The notes under the pieces are model-generated. The model made no database searches, was not told where the DNA came from, and saw only the letters and a program-made list of their open reading frames with translations. A stretch of 64,000 nucleotides of DNA from Verrucomicrobiota bacterium. Lineage in GTDB: Bacteria; Verrucomicrobiota; Verrucomicrobiia; Opitutales; Opitutaceae. Positions 27,101 to 34,575 of this stretch are shown here, in pieces. The stretch spans positions 7,317 through 71,316 of the forward strand of contig JAFAAS010000051.1 in NCBI GenBank assembly GCA_023426435.1, given 5' to 3'. How positions within the stretch are numbered: the stretch's first letter is position 1; every line of letters begins with the position of its first letter. A program made the position numbers and the translations under genes.

Positions 27101-28202
27101 CGCGCGTAGTCGCCTCCAGCGCACTTTCAAACGCCGCCACCGCCCCGCCGTAGTTTTTTTCCGCATACAGCGCCTGGCCCTGCAGCCCAAACGCCTCGCG
27201 TTCCCGCACCGCCGCCTCGTCCGCCGCCGCCTGCGCCTTCGCCGCCAGCTCCCGCGCCGCCAGCCGCTGCTCCCGCGCCGCCGCCCCCGCCTGCCCGGCA
27301 TTCTTCGCCGCCGCCGCGAAATTCTTCTGCGCAAACTCCGCCAGCGCGCGATCCATGAAGTTCGCCCGCGGGTCCGCCCGCACCGCCGCCACGAACAAAT
27401 TGATCCCCGACCGCAACTGCGCTTCCGGCACGCTTTCCTTCGCCGCCACCGCCGCCAGCGCGCGATCGAACTTCTCCTCGTCGCTCAACTTCAACTGCTC
27501 CAGCTCCGCCTGCTGCTGCGTGTAAGCGTCCGCCACCGCCTGAATGTAGCGCCGCTGCTTCTCGATCTCGGTCTCCAACCGCGCGACCGTCGCCTCCGTT
27601 TTATCCGCTCGCTGACTCAACCACCACACGCCTCCACCCAACAACCCGATCGCCACCAGCCCGACCGCCACGCCGCGCGCCAGCTGCGACCGCGATTTCT
27701 TCAGCTCGCCCGTCAGATGCTCCACCGCCGTCTGCAGCTCGCGCACTTTCAGCGACAACTCGCCGCGATCGCCCACCTGATAAAACAAGTGATCCGTCGC
27801 CCGCAGCGCCGCCCGATGCGCCTGTTGCAACACTCGCTTCTCGTCCTCCTCGGGTTGATGCGGATCGTAAGCAAAATCGTCCCCGCACACGAAGACGTAG
27901 AGCGGCTTCCCCAACTCCCGCGCCACGTCGTATTCCATCTGCGTGTAACTGCGCCGCGGCTCGCCCGGCGCCCGCTCCCGCGGCTCCGCGCCATAATAGT
28001 TGCCCGCAACATGCACCACCGCATCGCACGCCACGATCCGCGCCCGCAACATCTCCCGCACGCTGCGATAATCCGGCGGGAAATTCGTCTGCTCGATCGG
28101 CACGCAGCCCAGCGTCAGCAACGCTTCCTTCACAAGCTGCCGACACGAACGCAGGTCCGCGCTCGTCGCACTGATGAAAACCTCGGGTCGGCGGGGCGTC
28201 AT
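24171..28202 (-). CDS. DUF4062 - transmembrane - TPR-like repeat protein
   Basis: A 1343-residue protein. Residues 1-155 are a DUF4062 domain: RRPEVFISATSADLRSCRQL, then YRSVREMLRARIVACDAVVH, GNYYGAEP, SYTQMEYDVARELGKPLYVF. One TM helix lies at about 175-196 (GVAVGLVAIGLLGGGVWWL), followed by a coiled coil (about 200-238). The remainder is about 18 degenerate 55-65-residue TPR-like repeats with consensus A-x-R-A-x-L-E-V-x-T-R-E-x-x-P-x-x-W-A. DUF4062 is found in NTPase/TIR-like conflict and signalling proteins. ATG 28202 is chosen over GTG 28208, which lies in a hairpin. The gene opens the MCE-TIR run and precedes the lipoprotein by 38 bp. Confidence 0.85.
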   Translation of the reverse strand: MTPRRPEVFISATSADLRSCRQLVKEALLTLGCVPIEQTNFPPDYRSVREMLRARIVACDAVVHVAGNYYGAEPRERAPGEPRRSYTQMEYDVARELGKPLYVFVCGDDFAYDPHQPEEDEKRVLQQAHRAALRATDHLFYQVGDRGELSLKVRELQTAVEHLTGELKKSRSQLARGVAVGLVAIGLLGGGVWWLSQRADKTEATVARLETEIEKQRRYIQAVADAYTQQQAELEQLKLSDEEKFDRALAAVAAKESVPEAQLRSGINLFVAAVRADPRANFMDRALAEFAQKNFAAAAKNAGQAGAAAREQRLAARELAAKAQAAADEAAVREREAFGLQGQALYAEKNYGGAVAAFESALEATTRERAPEAWGDLQRRMAKALDAWAAVSEGAAIAERRDRAIASFRAALDVLTPQESASAWGFAQNHLGNALSSKAVESIDPEPLLAEAAAAFEAALTVRTRAAAPQDWAATQNNLANLARSRGLAALQPARGRFFAEAARRYREALEVRDPKKEPAAWSGLQNNLGLVLGDQADEAMGAERARLRRESVEAFRRAIGAVEREAYPDEWANAQANLGAALLSQARDANERDAPGWRAEGIAAYRAALDVYTRATYPQDWSRVQGNLADATEEEADEAPVEERRARRAEIAAMHRASLQVETRAALPVRWADRQHALAAVLRNAARDAEGEERLGLLREAETATRAVLELYARDRAPQEWAEARRRLADILARQGYELTGDARTNVRMEAVDLRRAVLEVLSRGARSLGWAEAQLDLADALDDRASDVVDPERTALRQEAVAACREALDVLTREGTPQEWARAQSLLAYILNAMREDSAEAGHAELHAQVLAARRAVLEVYTREEFPEAWASGQLALSNALWVQARYYTTGAERLKRFADAAEAARATFAVYRPEIDPHGWAAAQARLAAALNALAAESRDEGERLEFRREEIEARRAQLTVHTRAAQPLRWAGAQLSLANSLSALAAMLGEAGGAAAEEAFEAYRAVLEVYSREEMPQDWADAQGDLAMALMRRGWATEDKAQRVEFFSRAIEARRQVLEVTTREGQPLAWATQVGLLAMHLIERGKEMEGEDAVAAIGEGIALHRSTLEFWRDGYPYQWAEDHRTLASALVAQAEHSEGERKRRLLAEAVEALRTGLTQAHTGGDGLVLGLRRDLADTLQTRADEATGAERTKLLKETIEAYRAAIEVGDRVLPVASGDRNAALGWGLYRARLAGVLNDYAAEVSGAERSASYKEAIEWAREGLQVKDASAINAALNELQLARALVREAEGMRGEERSVRLKEAGERARAARKEITPELSKELADVADRIVAEAREGEG

Positions 28203-28352
28203 CGGCACGGAGTCGTGCCTACCTTGCGCAAAAACAATGGTCGAAGCATGGCAGCGAAGCGGACTGGGACCCGGCTGTGATGGTCAAGCCTCCGCCGGGA
28301 GTCTAGTGGAAACTCCGGCTTGGGCTGATGCCCGCAACAGACGCCGCGAGTG
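28203..28352. promoter_or_regulatory. leader region of the DUF4062-MCE-TIR run with start-proximal hairpin
   Basis: This gap lies between the coaB stop and the DUF4062 start. A hairpin GGCACG-GAGT-CGTGCC (28204-28219) sits directly upstream of the ATG on the transcribed strand and would mask the ribosome-binding region. No clear Shine-Dalgarno or -35/-10 pair is visible. The hairpin resembles short GC repeats seen near other genes. Confidence 0.4.
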
Positions 28353-29015
28353 CTATTCTGGATACAACTGCCCGAGAATGAATTCAGCCACATCCGTCTT
28401 CGGCGCCGGCCCGAAACTCGCCCGCTGACCGCCCGCGCCAATCAACGTCACCGCGTTTGCGTCCGCCTCCATCCCCACGCCTTCCTGCGACACATCGTTC
28501 GCCACAATCCAGTCGAGATTCTTCTCCACCAGCTTCCGCCGCGCATACGCCTCGAGATCGTGCGTCTCCGCCGCAAATCCCACCACGACTTGCTCCGCCC
28601 GTTTCCGCGCCGCGAGCGTTTTCAACACATCCACCGTCGGCACCAATTCGAGCACACACGCCCCCGGCGACTTCTTCTGCTTCCGCACCGACACTTCTTT
28701 CGGCCGATAATCCGCCACCGCGGCCACCGCGATGAAGAGATCGCACGCCGCAAACAGCGGTTCGCACGCCGCGAGCATTTCCGCCGCCGATGTCACTCGA
28801 TGCACCGCCACATCTCCCGGCGGCGCCAGCGCCACCGGTCCGCTCACCAGATCAACTTTCCACCTGCGCCGCGCCGCCGCCGCCGCCAGCGCATACCCCA
28901 TCTTTCCGCTCGAGCCGTTGCTCAGGAACCGCACCGGGTCGAGATGCTCGCGCGTCGGCCCCGCCGTCAGCAAACAGCGAAAGGAGCGGGGAACGTTGAG
29001 CGATGCCATCGACAT
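28353..29015 (-). CDS. coaB: phosphopantothenate-cysteine ligase (stand-alone CoaB)
   Basis: A 220-residue enzyme matching only the C-terminal half of bifunctional CoaBC. It has RCLLTAGPTREHLDPVRFLS, then NGSSGKMGYALA, AAVADYRP (the KxKK-like loop follows), GFAAET and VANDVSQEGVGMEADANAVT. It condenses 4'-phosphopantothenate with cysteine in CoA synthesis. The decarboxylase CoaC must be encoded elsewhere. Its first 164 bp are overlapped in another frame by the extended end of yfiR. Confidence 0.92.
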   Translation of the reverse strand: MSMASLNVPRSFRCLLTAGPTREHLDPVRFLSNGSSGKMGYALAAAAARRRWKVDLVSGPVALAPPGDVAVHRVTSAAEMLAACEPLFAACDLFIAVAAVADYRPKEVSVRKQKKSPGACVLELVPTVDVLKTLAARKRAEQVVVGFAAETHDLEAYARRKLVEKNLDWIVANDVSQEGVGMEADANAVTLIGAGGQRASFGPAPKTDVAEFILGQLYPE

Positions 29016-29679
29016 GAACAGCAGCCTCCAGCTTCGGCCGGAAAGCTTGCGCGACGACATTTTTCGCGCGAAACGGCACCACATTCGATCTGCGCCGCGT
29101 CGAAACGATTTCCGCGGGACGCAACAGCTTCGAACTGATCCGCAGCCCCACCGCCTTGGCCTCGCCGGGATTGATCTGAATCTTCACCCGTCCGTCACTC
29201 GGCACCAGGCCGATCATTCCGCCACGCGCCGCAAAGCCGGGAATATCGCTCACCGTCAACACGGGTTTCCCTTCCAGCACCTCGAGAATCCGCCCAAGGC
29301 GCGGCTCTTCCGACGCCGCAATGAAAACCTCGTCGCAATCGATCGCATCCTCGATCCGTTCGATTCGCTTCACCACCAAACGCCGCCCCGCCACACCTTC
29401 GCCTCTCACCGCCGCATCCAGCGCCGGCCCGAAAGGATCCGCCCCCAGCACTCCGATCACCAGCGGCGAACCCGCCCGCTGCGACGCCCCGGGCCAATCC
29501 ACAAAGCGCGTGAAGTTGAAGAGAAACACCGCCTTCACCGCCGCCTCCCGCCCACGCGCGTCCGGCAGCGCCGCCGCCGCACCCGCCGCCATCGCCGGCG
29601 CCGCCGCCAACACCAGCGCCGCCAGCGCGCCACGCACCGGCCGCCTCCACGAACCCGAAGTTGAGCCTAGAAACGCCAT
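28852..29679 (-). CDS. YfiR-family (DUF4154) periplasmic protein with extended C-terminus
   Basis: A 275-residue frame with a signal peptide (about residues 14-32, ALAALVLAAAPAMAAG). Residues about 45-190 are a typical YfiR domain: AVKAVFLFNFTRFVDWP, then VFIASSEE-like VFIAASEEPRLGRIL, LTVSDIPGFAARGGMIGLV, ending ISSKLLRPAEIV, where the family normally stops. A further 80 or so Arg/Ala/Gly-rich residues overlap coaB by 164 bp and look like read-through of shadow sequence. It overlaps the upstream TonB receptor by 13 bp, a common YfiR-receptor pairing. YfiR proteins act as periplasmic repressors of partner signalling proteins or with receptors. Confidence 0.82.
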   Translation of the reverse strand: MAFLGSTSGSWRRPVRGALAALVLAAAPAMAAGAAAALPDARGREAAVKAVFLFNFTRFVDWPGASQRAGSPLVIGVLGADPFGPALDAAVRGEGVAGRRLVVKRIERIEDAIDCDEVFIAASEEPRLGRILEVLEGKPVLTVSDIPGFAARGGMIGLVPSDGRVKIQINPGEAKAVGLRISSKLLRPAEIVSTRRRSNVVPFRAKNVVAQAFRPKLEAAVHVDGIAQRSPLLSLFADGGADARASRPGAVPEQRLERKDGVCAGGGGGAAQVES

Positions 29680-31664
29680 GCGACTTTCGCGAACAGGCTG
29701 CGGCGGAGTTCGACGCGCGTCGGCCCGGGCACGCCCATCTCAGGGTGATGATCGTTCAACAGGTTTCGTCCAATCACGGAAAACTCGAGGTTCTCGGAAA
29801 GCGGCACCGCCACCCGCGCATTCAGCTCCGCATAACTGGGCACCGTCGCCACCTGCCCCGAATTGTTCAACTCCACCGTATCCACCCACCGGAAATGCAA
29901 ATCGAATTCCACGTCCTTCGGCAGATCGAACGACGACGCCAGAATCCACTGATGCTGGGGATCGGCCGTCTCGCCGAGCGCATTGTTGATATCCGTTCCG
30001 CCCGGCCGCACCCGCAAATCCGTCTTCAAATACGTATAGCCGCCATGCACCCGCCAGCCCGGCAACACATCCGCGTCGAACGCCAGCTCGAGACCATGGC
30101 TCCTTCCTTCCAGATCGTTGCCCACCACGAATGGCATGATCGTGCCCGGCGTCGTTCCGACACTGCGCAGGTCGCGATACTCGTTATGAAAAACCGACAA
30201 CGAGCCCACCACTCGCTGCGCAATCTGCCCCCGCAATCCCGCCTCATACGCGATGACTTTTTCCGATCCGAAACGATCGCTCCCCGTCACAAACGCCGGA
30301 CCCGCGCTCGGCTGACGCACATCGCGATCGATCCGCGAGGGCGTTCGCACCGCCCGTGAAATCGCACCCCACACGAGACCATGTCCGCCGATACTCTGCT
30401 GCACACGAAGCGAGGGCTCCCACTCGAATCCCGTGTAATGCGTATCCTCCAGCTTCGCTCCCAGCGTCAGCACACGTCCGCCGCCCAATTCAATCTGATC
30501 CTGGAAAAATCCGCTCACCGACTCCTGCCGCGCATCCGCCGGATCCAACCCCAACGCCGGCGCCGCCGTCGACTCGTCCTCGATTAATCTATAACCCAAT
30601 CCCCACACGATCGTATGCGCCCCGATCGACGCGAACCGGTGCTGAAAATCCAAATCGTAAGTCTCCAGATCGTCGAAGAGCTTCCCCGCCGGCCCGAACG
30701 GGCCTTCCGCCACCGGCAGCCGCAAAAAAGCGCGGTCATAATAGAGCTGCAGCTGGAAATCCGACCCATCCGCCAAGAATCGCGACCACCGCCCAAGAAG
30801 ATTCCCACCCGCCACTTTTCCTTCTCCCGCGCCCACGACACCTTCGTGCCCTTGATAAATATCGCCCTGCAACGTGAGCACCTGGTCCGTCGACTCCGCA
30901 TCGATCCGAAACCCGCCCTGCGAAACCTCCGAACCGTCGCCCGCCCGCGCTCCGTTCGAGAAGACTTCATCGTCCCGCTCGAAGCGCTTCGCATACACTC
31001 GAAAGAAAACCTCCGGCGCGACTTTCCCTCCAAAGCGGATCGCACCTTGCTCCTCGAGCTGGTTGCCCATCCCCCACTCGGTATAAATTCCCTGCGTCTC
31101 CGCCGCGCTCTTCGTCGTGACATTTATCACGCCATTCACCGCGTTCGCCCCCCAAAGCGCCCCGCCCGGACCACTGATCACTTCAATCCGTTCGAGGTCT
31201 TCCAAGAGATAATCTTGCACATCCCAACGCACCCCCGACCAAAGCGGCGTATAAACGGCCCGTCCGTCGATCATCACCAGCAACTTGTTTCCAAGTTCGG
31301 TATTGAACCCACGCGAACTGATCGCCCAGTCGTGCGTGTTTTTCTGCGCCACATGCAGATTCCCCGCGAGCCGCAACGCCTCCGGTAACCGCGTCGCCGC
31401 CGACCGCCGAATGTCCCAGTTCGTGATCACCTGCAACGCCGAGGGCGCTTGCGCGAGCGACATCGGCAGTCGCGACACCGACGTCACTTCCACCTCCAAC
31501 AATTCCTCCACGCTCAATCGCTTCAGCCGATCGACGTCCGAGGCAGACGCCGCCACCACCCCCAGCGTCCAGCCCAACCACCAGCGCAAACCTCCGCTTC
31601 CGCGAGGGTTCCGCCGTAAGCAAAATTGGGATACGTGTGCGATGAGGTTCAAGTCGGTCGACAC
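29667..31664 (-). CDS. TonB-dependent receptor
   Basis: A 665-residue outer-membrane receptor. The signal region is near residues 28-42 (WWLGWTLGVVAASAS). The plug shows VEVTSVSRLPMSLAQAPSAL, RGFNTELGNKLLVMIDGRAV, LERIEVISGPGGALWGANAV and NGVINVTTK. A barrel of about 480 residues ends with the aromatic terminus LFAKVAWRF. The start is a GTG and the exact N-terminus is uncertain. It is translationally coupled (13-bp overlap) to the YfiR protein. The plug style is of the cobalamin/iron-siderophore superfamily, but the ligand is unknown. Confidence 0.93.
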   Translation of the reverse strand: MSTDLNLIAHVSQFCLRRNPRGSGGLRWWLGWTLGVVAASASDVDRLKRLSVEELLEVEVTSVSRLPMSLAQAPSALQVITNWDIRRSAATRLPEALRLAGNLHVAQKNTHDWAISSRGFNTELGNKLLVMIDGRAVYTPLWSGVRWDVQDYLLEDLERIEVISGPGGALWGANAVNGVINVTTKSAAETQGIYTEWGMGNQLEEQGAIRFGGKVAPEVFFRVYAKRFERDDEVFSNGARAGDGSEVSQGGFRIDAESTDQVLTLQGDIYQGHEGVVGAGEGKVAGGNLLGRWSRFLADGSDFQLQLYYDRAFLRLPVAEGPFGPAGKLFDDLETYDLDFQHRFASIGAHTIVWGLGYRLIEDESTAAPALGLDPADARQESVSGFFQDQIELGGGRVLTLGAKLEDTHYTGFEWEPSLRVQQSIGGHGLVWGAISRAVRTPSRIDRDVRQPSAGPAFVTGSDRFGSEKVIAYEAGLRGQIAQRVVGSLSVFHNEYRDLRSVGTTPGTIMPFVVGNDLEGRSHGLELAFDADVLPGWRVHGGYTYLKTDLRVRPGGTDINNALGETADPQHQWILASSFDLPKDVEFDLHFRWVDTVELNNSGQVATVPSYAELNARVAVPLSENLEFSVIGRNLLNDHHPEMGVPGPTRVELRRSLFAKVAWRF

Positions 31665-31740
31665 TGAAGATCACGCCTTTTCCAGGCTCAAAATCAGTCC
31701 GCAAAAAAAGCCGTAACACAACCTATCGCATCATCTTTCC

Positions 31741-32358
31741 TCAGTTCTCGCTCCCTTTCGCGCCCCGCACCCATTCCGCCAGCCGCGCCCACGCCCGCGC
31801 GCGATGACTGATCCGGTTCTTCACGTCATCACCCAACTCCGCATAGCTTTGCTCAAACCCATCCGGCACGAAAAGCGGATCGTAGCCAAAACCACCGCCT
31901 CCCTTCGGCTCACGCAACAACCGCCCGCCGCACACACCTTCGAAAACCTCCTCTTCCCCGCCTCCCGGCAGCACCAACAACACACAGAGAAAATGCGCCC
32001 CGCGCCGCTCGTCCGGCACAGCCCGCATCACGTCCGCGAGCTTCCGCAAATTCGCCGCCGGGTCGTGCTCCGGCCCCGCGTAATACGCCGACTCCACCCC
32101 CGGCCTTCCGTCGAGCGCATCCACGCACACGCCGCTGTCGTCCGCCAACACCCACGCGTCCTCCGGCAACTTCGCTTTCAACGCCCGCGCTTTTTTCCGC
32201 GCGTTGCCCACAAAGGTCCCCGCGTCCTCCACCACGTCGGGCATTCCCCCCGCGTCGCGCGCCGGCACAATCTCGAGCGACAACCCCGCTTCCCGCGCCA
32301 TCCGCTGCAGCTCCGCCGCCTTGTGTGCGTTCCCCGATGCGAAATAGATGCGCCTCAT
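31741..32358 (-). CDS. rdgB: RdgB/HAM1 non-canonical purine NTP pyrophosphatase
   Basis: A 205-residue ITPase-family enzyme that hydrolyses dITP/XTP to monophosphates and keeps deaminated purines out of DNA. The N-terminal FASGNAHKAAEL (SGN, then K), the catalytic acidic motif WVLADDSGVCVDALDGRPGV (Asp73/Asp74), GFGYDPLFVPDG and KNRISHRARA are all intact. The start at MRRIYFASGN is chosen; a longer frame would overlap ribD. It follows ribD by 28 bp and is probably co-transcribed. Confidence 0.96.
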   Translation of the reverse strand: MRRIYFASGNAHKAAELQRMAREAGLSLEIVPARDAGGMPDVVEDAGTFVGNARKKARALKAKLPEDAWVLADDSGVCVDALDGRPGVESAYYAGPEHDPAANLRKLADVMRAVPDERRGAHFLCVLLVLPGGGEEEVFEGVCGGRLLREPKGGGGFGYDPLFVPDGFEQSYAELGDDVKNRISHRARAWARLAEWVRGAKGSEN

Positions 32359-32386
32359 CCCCATCGTTCTGCACACCGCCACGCAC

Positions 32387-33547
32387 TCACCCGAGCCGAA
32401 ATTTCGTCTCATCGATAAACAGCTTCTCCGGATACTCCACCCGCCCGCGCGTCAGCACATCCTCACCCAGCTGCTCCACTTTCAATTCGCGCAACCGGAT
32501 CGCATTCGAAAGCCGCTCGGTCCGCAGGCCATTGAACATCGGCATCGCCCGATCGTCCGCCAACAACAGCGGCGCGCGATACACGAAAAGATAATCCAAC
32601 TGCCGGTCCCGCATCATCTGACTCACCAGCTGCGCGCCGCCTTCCACCATCACGCCGGAGATCCGCTCCTCCACGCACTTCTTCCGAAAATCCGCAAACG
32701 GCACCCGCTGCGTGGGCGAGGGCAACACCCACACTTGCACGCCCAGATCCCGCAGCTTTCGCACATAACCCAACCCGCCATGCTGCGTCGTCACCACCAC
32801 CGTTCGTTCGTGAAACTCGTCCGTGTAAAGCGCCGGCAAATGCCGGTCGATCACCGTGCGTAACAGTCCATCGAATACAAATCGCACCGGACACCACTCC
32901 TCCGCCCCCGGCACGCGCGCCGTCAGCCGCGGATTATCCTTCAATACCGTCCCCGCCCCCACCGCGATCGCCGGAAACACCCGCCGCCATCGATGCGTAT
33001 CCGCGCGCGCGATCTCGCCCGTGATCCACTTCGACTCTCCTGTCCGGCACGCCATCCGGCCATCGAGCGTCACCGCCGACTTAGACGCGATCAGCGGCGT
33101 GTTGCGCGTGATCCAGTGATTGAAAATCAAATTCAGGTCCGCGCACTCCTGCTCCAACACCCCCGTCGTCACCTCGATCCCCGCCGCGCGCAGCACTTCG
33201 AATCCTTTCCCCGCATGCGCCGGATTCGGATCCGTCGCTCCCACCACCACGTGTTTGATGCCCGACGCGATGATCGCGTCCGTGCACGCACCCGTGCGCC
33301 CATGCGTCGAACACGGCTCCAACGTCACATAAAGAATCGCTCCCGGCCGCGGCGCCTTGCCTCGCGCCAACAACGCCAGCCGCTCCGCATGCGGACCGCC
33401 ATCCGGCGCGGTCGCACCTTCGGCCACCACTTGACCGTCCTCGACGATCACCGCGCCGACCATCGGATTGGGATGCGTCGCGCCCCAGACGCCGCGCGCC
33501 TGCTGCAGGGCCCGGCGCATGAACGCTTCATGCTGCGCCATATTCAT
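32387..33547 (-). CDS. ribD: bifunctional riboflavin deaminase/reductase RibD
   Basis: A 386-residue two-domain enzyme for steps two and three of riboflavin synthesis. The N-terminal cytidine-deaminase-like domain has the zinc ligands PHAERLAL (HAE) and EPCSTHGRTGACTDAI (PCxxxxxxxxC). The C-terminal reductase domain starts near 150 (SAVTLDGRMACRTGESKWIT) and includes VEGGAQLVSQ. The start is set at MNMAQHEAFMRRAL, the normal family N-terminus. No other rib gene is adjacent. The order is MBL hydrolase, ribD, rdgB on the same strand. Confidence 0.97.
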   Translation of the reverse strand: MNMAQHEAFMRRALQQARGVWGATHPNPMVGAVIVEDGQVVAEGATAPDGGPHAERLALLARGKAPRPGAILYVTLEPCSTHGRTGACTDAIIASGIKHVVVGATDPNPAHAGKGFEVLRAAGIEVTTGVLEQECADLNLIFNHWITRNTPLIASKSAVTLDGRMACRTGESKWITGEIARADTHRWRRVFPAIAVGAGTVLKDNPRLTARVPGAEEWCPVRFVFDGLLRTVIDRHLPALYTDEFHERTVVVTTQHGGLGYVRKLRDLGVQVWVLPSPTQRVPFADFRKKCVEERISGVMVEGGAQLVSQMMRDRQLDYLFVYRAPLLLADDRAMPMFNGLRTERLSNAIRLRELKVEQLGEDVLTRGRVEYPEKLFIDETKFRLG

Positions 33548-33629
33548 GTTGAGCGGGAGCACGTATCCAGAAGTAAACGTCGCTTCGAGTCCACTTTGCT
33601 TTCCGCCATCGGCCTCGAATGACGGGACT

Positions 33630-34265
33630 TTAACCACTCACATACGGATTCGTCGTTTTCTCCGCGCCCACCGTCGTATCCAGCCCGTGCCCCGGATAAA
33701 CCACCGTCTCATCCGGCAACGTATAAATCTGCGCGCGAATCGCCCGCTCCAGCGTGTCGAAATCCCCTCCCGGCAAATCCGTCCGCCCAATGCTCCCCGA
33801 GAACAACGCATCGCCCACAAACGCCGCCTTCGCCGCCGCGAAATAAAACAACACATTGCCCGGACAATGCCCCGGCACATGCCGCACTTCCGCCTCCGTC
33901 CCCAACGCCGCCAACCGATCGCCTTGCTTCACCCACCGATCCACTTTCACCGGCTCCAGCCCCAACCTCTCGCCCATGAACCTTTCCATCACTTCGGGCG
34001 TTTCGATCATCGTCCGATCGTCCGCATGCGCGAGCGCCTGCGCCCCACTCTTCCTCACCACCTCCGCCGCACCTTGGATATGATCCCAGTGACCGTGCGT
34101 GATCCACAGCTCTTTTAGCCGACACTTCTCCTCCCGCAAAATCGGCTCCACCTCCGCCCACACGCCTTTCGGCGCATCGATCAAAATCGCCTCCCCGCGC
34201 TCGGGCGAGGTCAGCAAATACGCGTTCGTCTGAATCGGCCCCGCGGGCAACACATGCAAATTCAC
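33630..34265 (-). CDS. MBL-fold hydrolase, glyoxalase II-like
   Basis: A 211-residue metallo-beta-lactamase-fold enzyme. The metal motif THGHWDH (HxHxDH), HVPGHCPGNVLFYF (third His), GDALFSGSIGRTD and PGHGLDT are all present. It resembles short glyoxalase II-type hydrolases that cleave S-acyl thioesters, though persulfide dioxygenase or other activities are possible. The start is inferred as GTG 34265 (VNLHVLPAG); the longer frame reads through a low-complexity, repeat-containing leader. It lies upstream of ribD (82 bp). Confidence 0.88.
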   Translation of the reverse strand: MNLHVLPAGPIQTNAYLLTSPERGEAILIDAPKGVWAEVEPILREEKCRLKELWITHGHWDHIQGAAEVVRKSGAQALAHADDRTMIETPEVMERFMGERLGLEPVKVDRWVKQGDRLAALGTEAEVRHVPGHCPGNVLFYFAAAKAAFVGDALFSGSIGRTDLPGGDFDTLERAIRAQIYTLPDETVVYPGHGLDTTVGAEKTTNPYVSG

Positions 34266-34396
34266 GCCGCCCAATCCACGCCCTTCCCGCTCCCGCGCAA
34301 TCGCAAACCTCCACCCCTCCCTGCATCGCCCACCGCGTGAGCGGCGAGACTCGCCCCCTGGCTCGCGCGCCCGCCCCTCTCCCCCACCCAAACCAG

Positions 34397-34419
34397 AGTG
34401 TCACCTATTAGGTGACACT
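34397..34419. repeat. palindrome P1, perfect 11-bp arms
   Basis: Arms AGTGTCACCTA and TAGGTGACACT around a single T, with no mismatch. It lies 132 bp upstream of the MBL-hydrolase start and 157 bp upstream of leuB. Confidence 0.9.
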
Positions 34420-34462
34420 TCCCCCTTTCCTTTTTCCTGCCGGCCGTCTCGTCCGACGGCAA

Positions 34463-34485
34463 AGTGTCACCCAATAGGTGACACT
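34463..34485. repeat. palindrome P2, one mismatch
   Basis: Arms AGTGTCACCCA and TAGGTGACACT around a single A, with one mismatch to the perfect copy. It lies 91 bp upstream of the leuB start. Confidence 0.9.
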
Positions 34486-34575
34486 CGATCGTTCGCCCTC
34501 GGCGTATCTCCTGACCGGCTCGGTAAACAAACCGCACTTGCCACCGTCACCCCCCGCTTGCCACTGTCCGCGTTT

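Larger units (their letters stand above)
14526..28202. other. candidate TIR/SLOG/DUF4062/patatin/MCE membrane-conflict gene block
   Basis: Eight genes run without housekeeping interruption. The plus strand has a SLOG multi-TM protein and a patatin phospholipase. The minus strand has, in transcription order, DUF4062-TM-TPR, lipoprotein, MlaE-like permease, MlaF-like pseudo-ATPase, MCE protein and TIR-TM-WD40. Several minus-strand neighbours overlap by 4 nt or nearly abut. The grouping as one system is inference from domain content and adjacency. Confidence 0.5.
34266..34575. promoter_or_regulatory. divergent intergenic region with two 23-bp palindromes
   Basis: These 310 bp separate the divergent MBL-hydrolase and leuB genes. 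They hold two copies of the palindrome with arms AGTGTCACC(T/C)A and TAGGTGACACT (34397-34419 and 34463-34485, centres 66 bp apart). A short GACGAGACGGCC / GGCCGTCTCGTC-like GC stretch lies between. No coding sequence is seen. Two near-identical sites in one promoter region suggest a regulator-binding role, or a repeat element. Confidence 0.55.

Noticed and set aside
24651..28280. 1209-residue plus-strand open frame
   Set aside because: It is antisense to the DUF4062-TPR gene, Arg/His/Pro/Gln-rich and without domains; a GC-driven shadow of a real gene.
34266..34391. 42-residue N-terminal extension of the MBL hydrolase
   Set aside because: It is Gly/Arg-rich and not part of the fold; the GTG at 34265 fits the family N-terminus.
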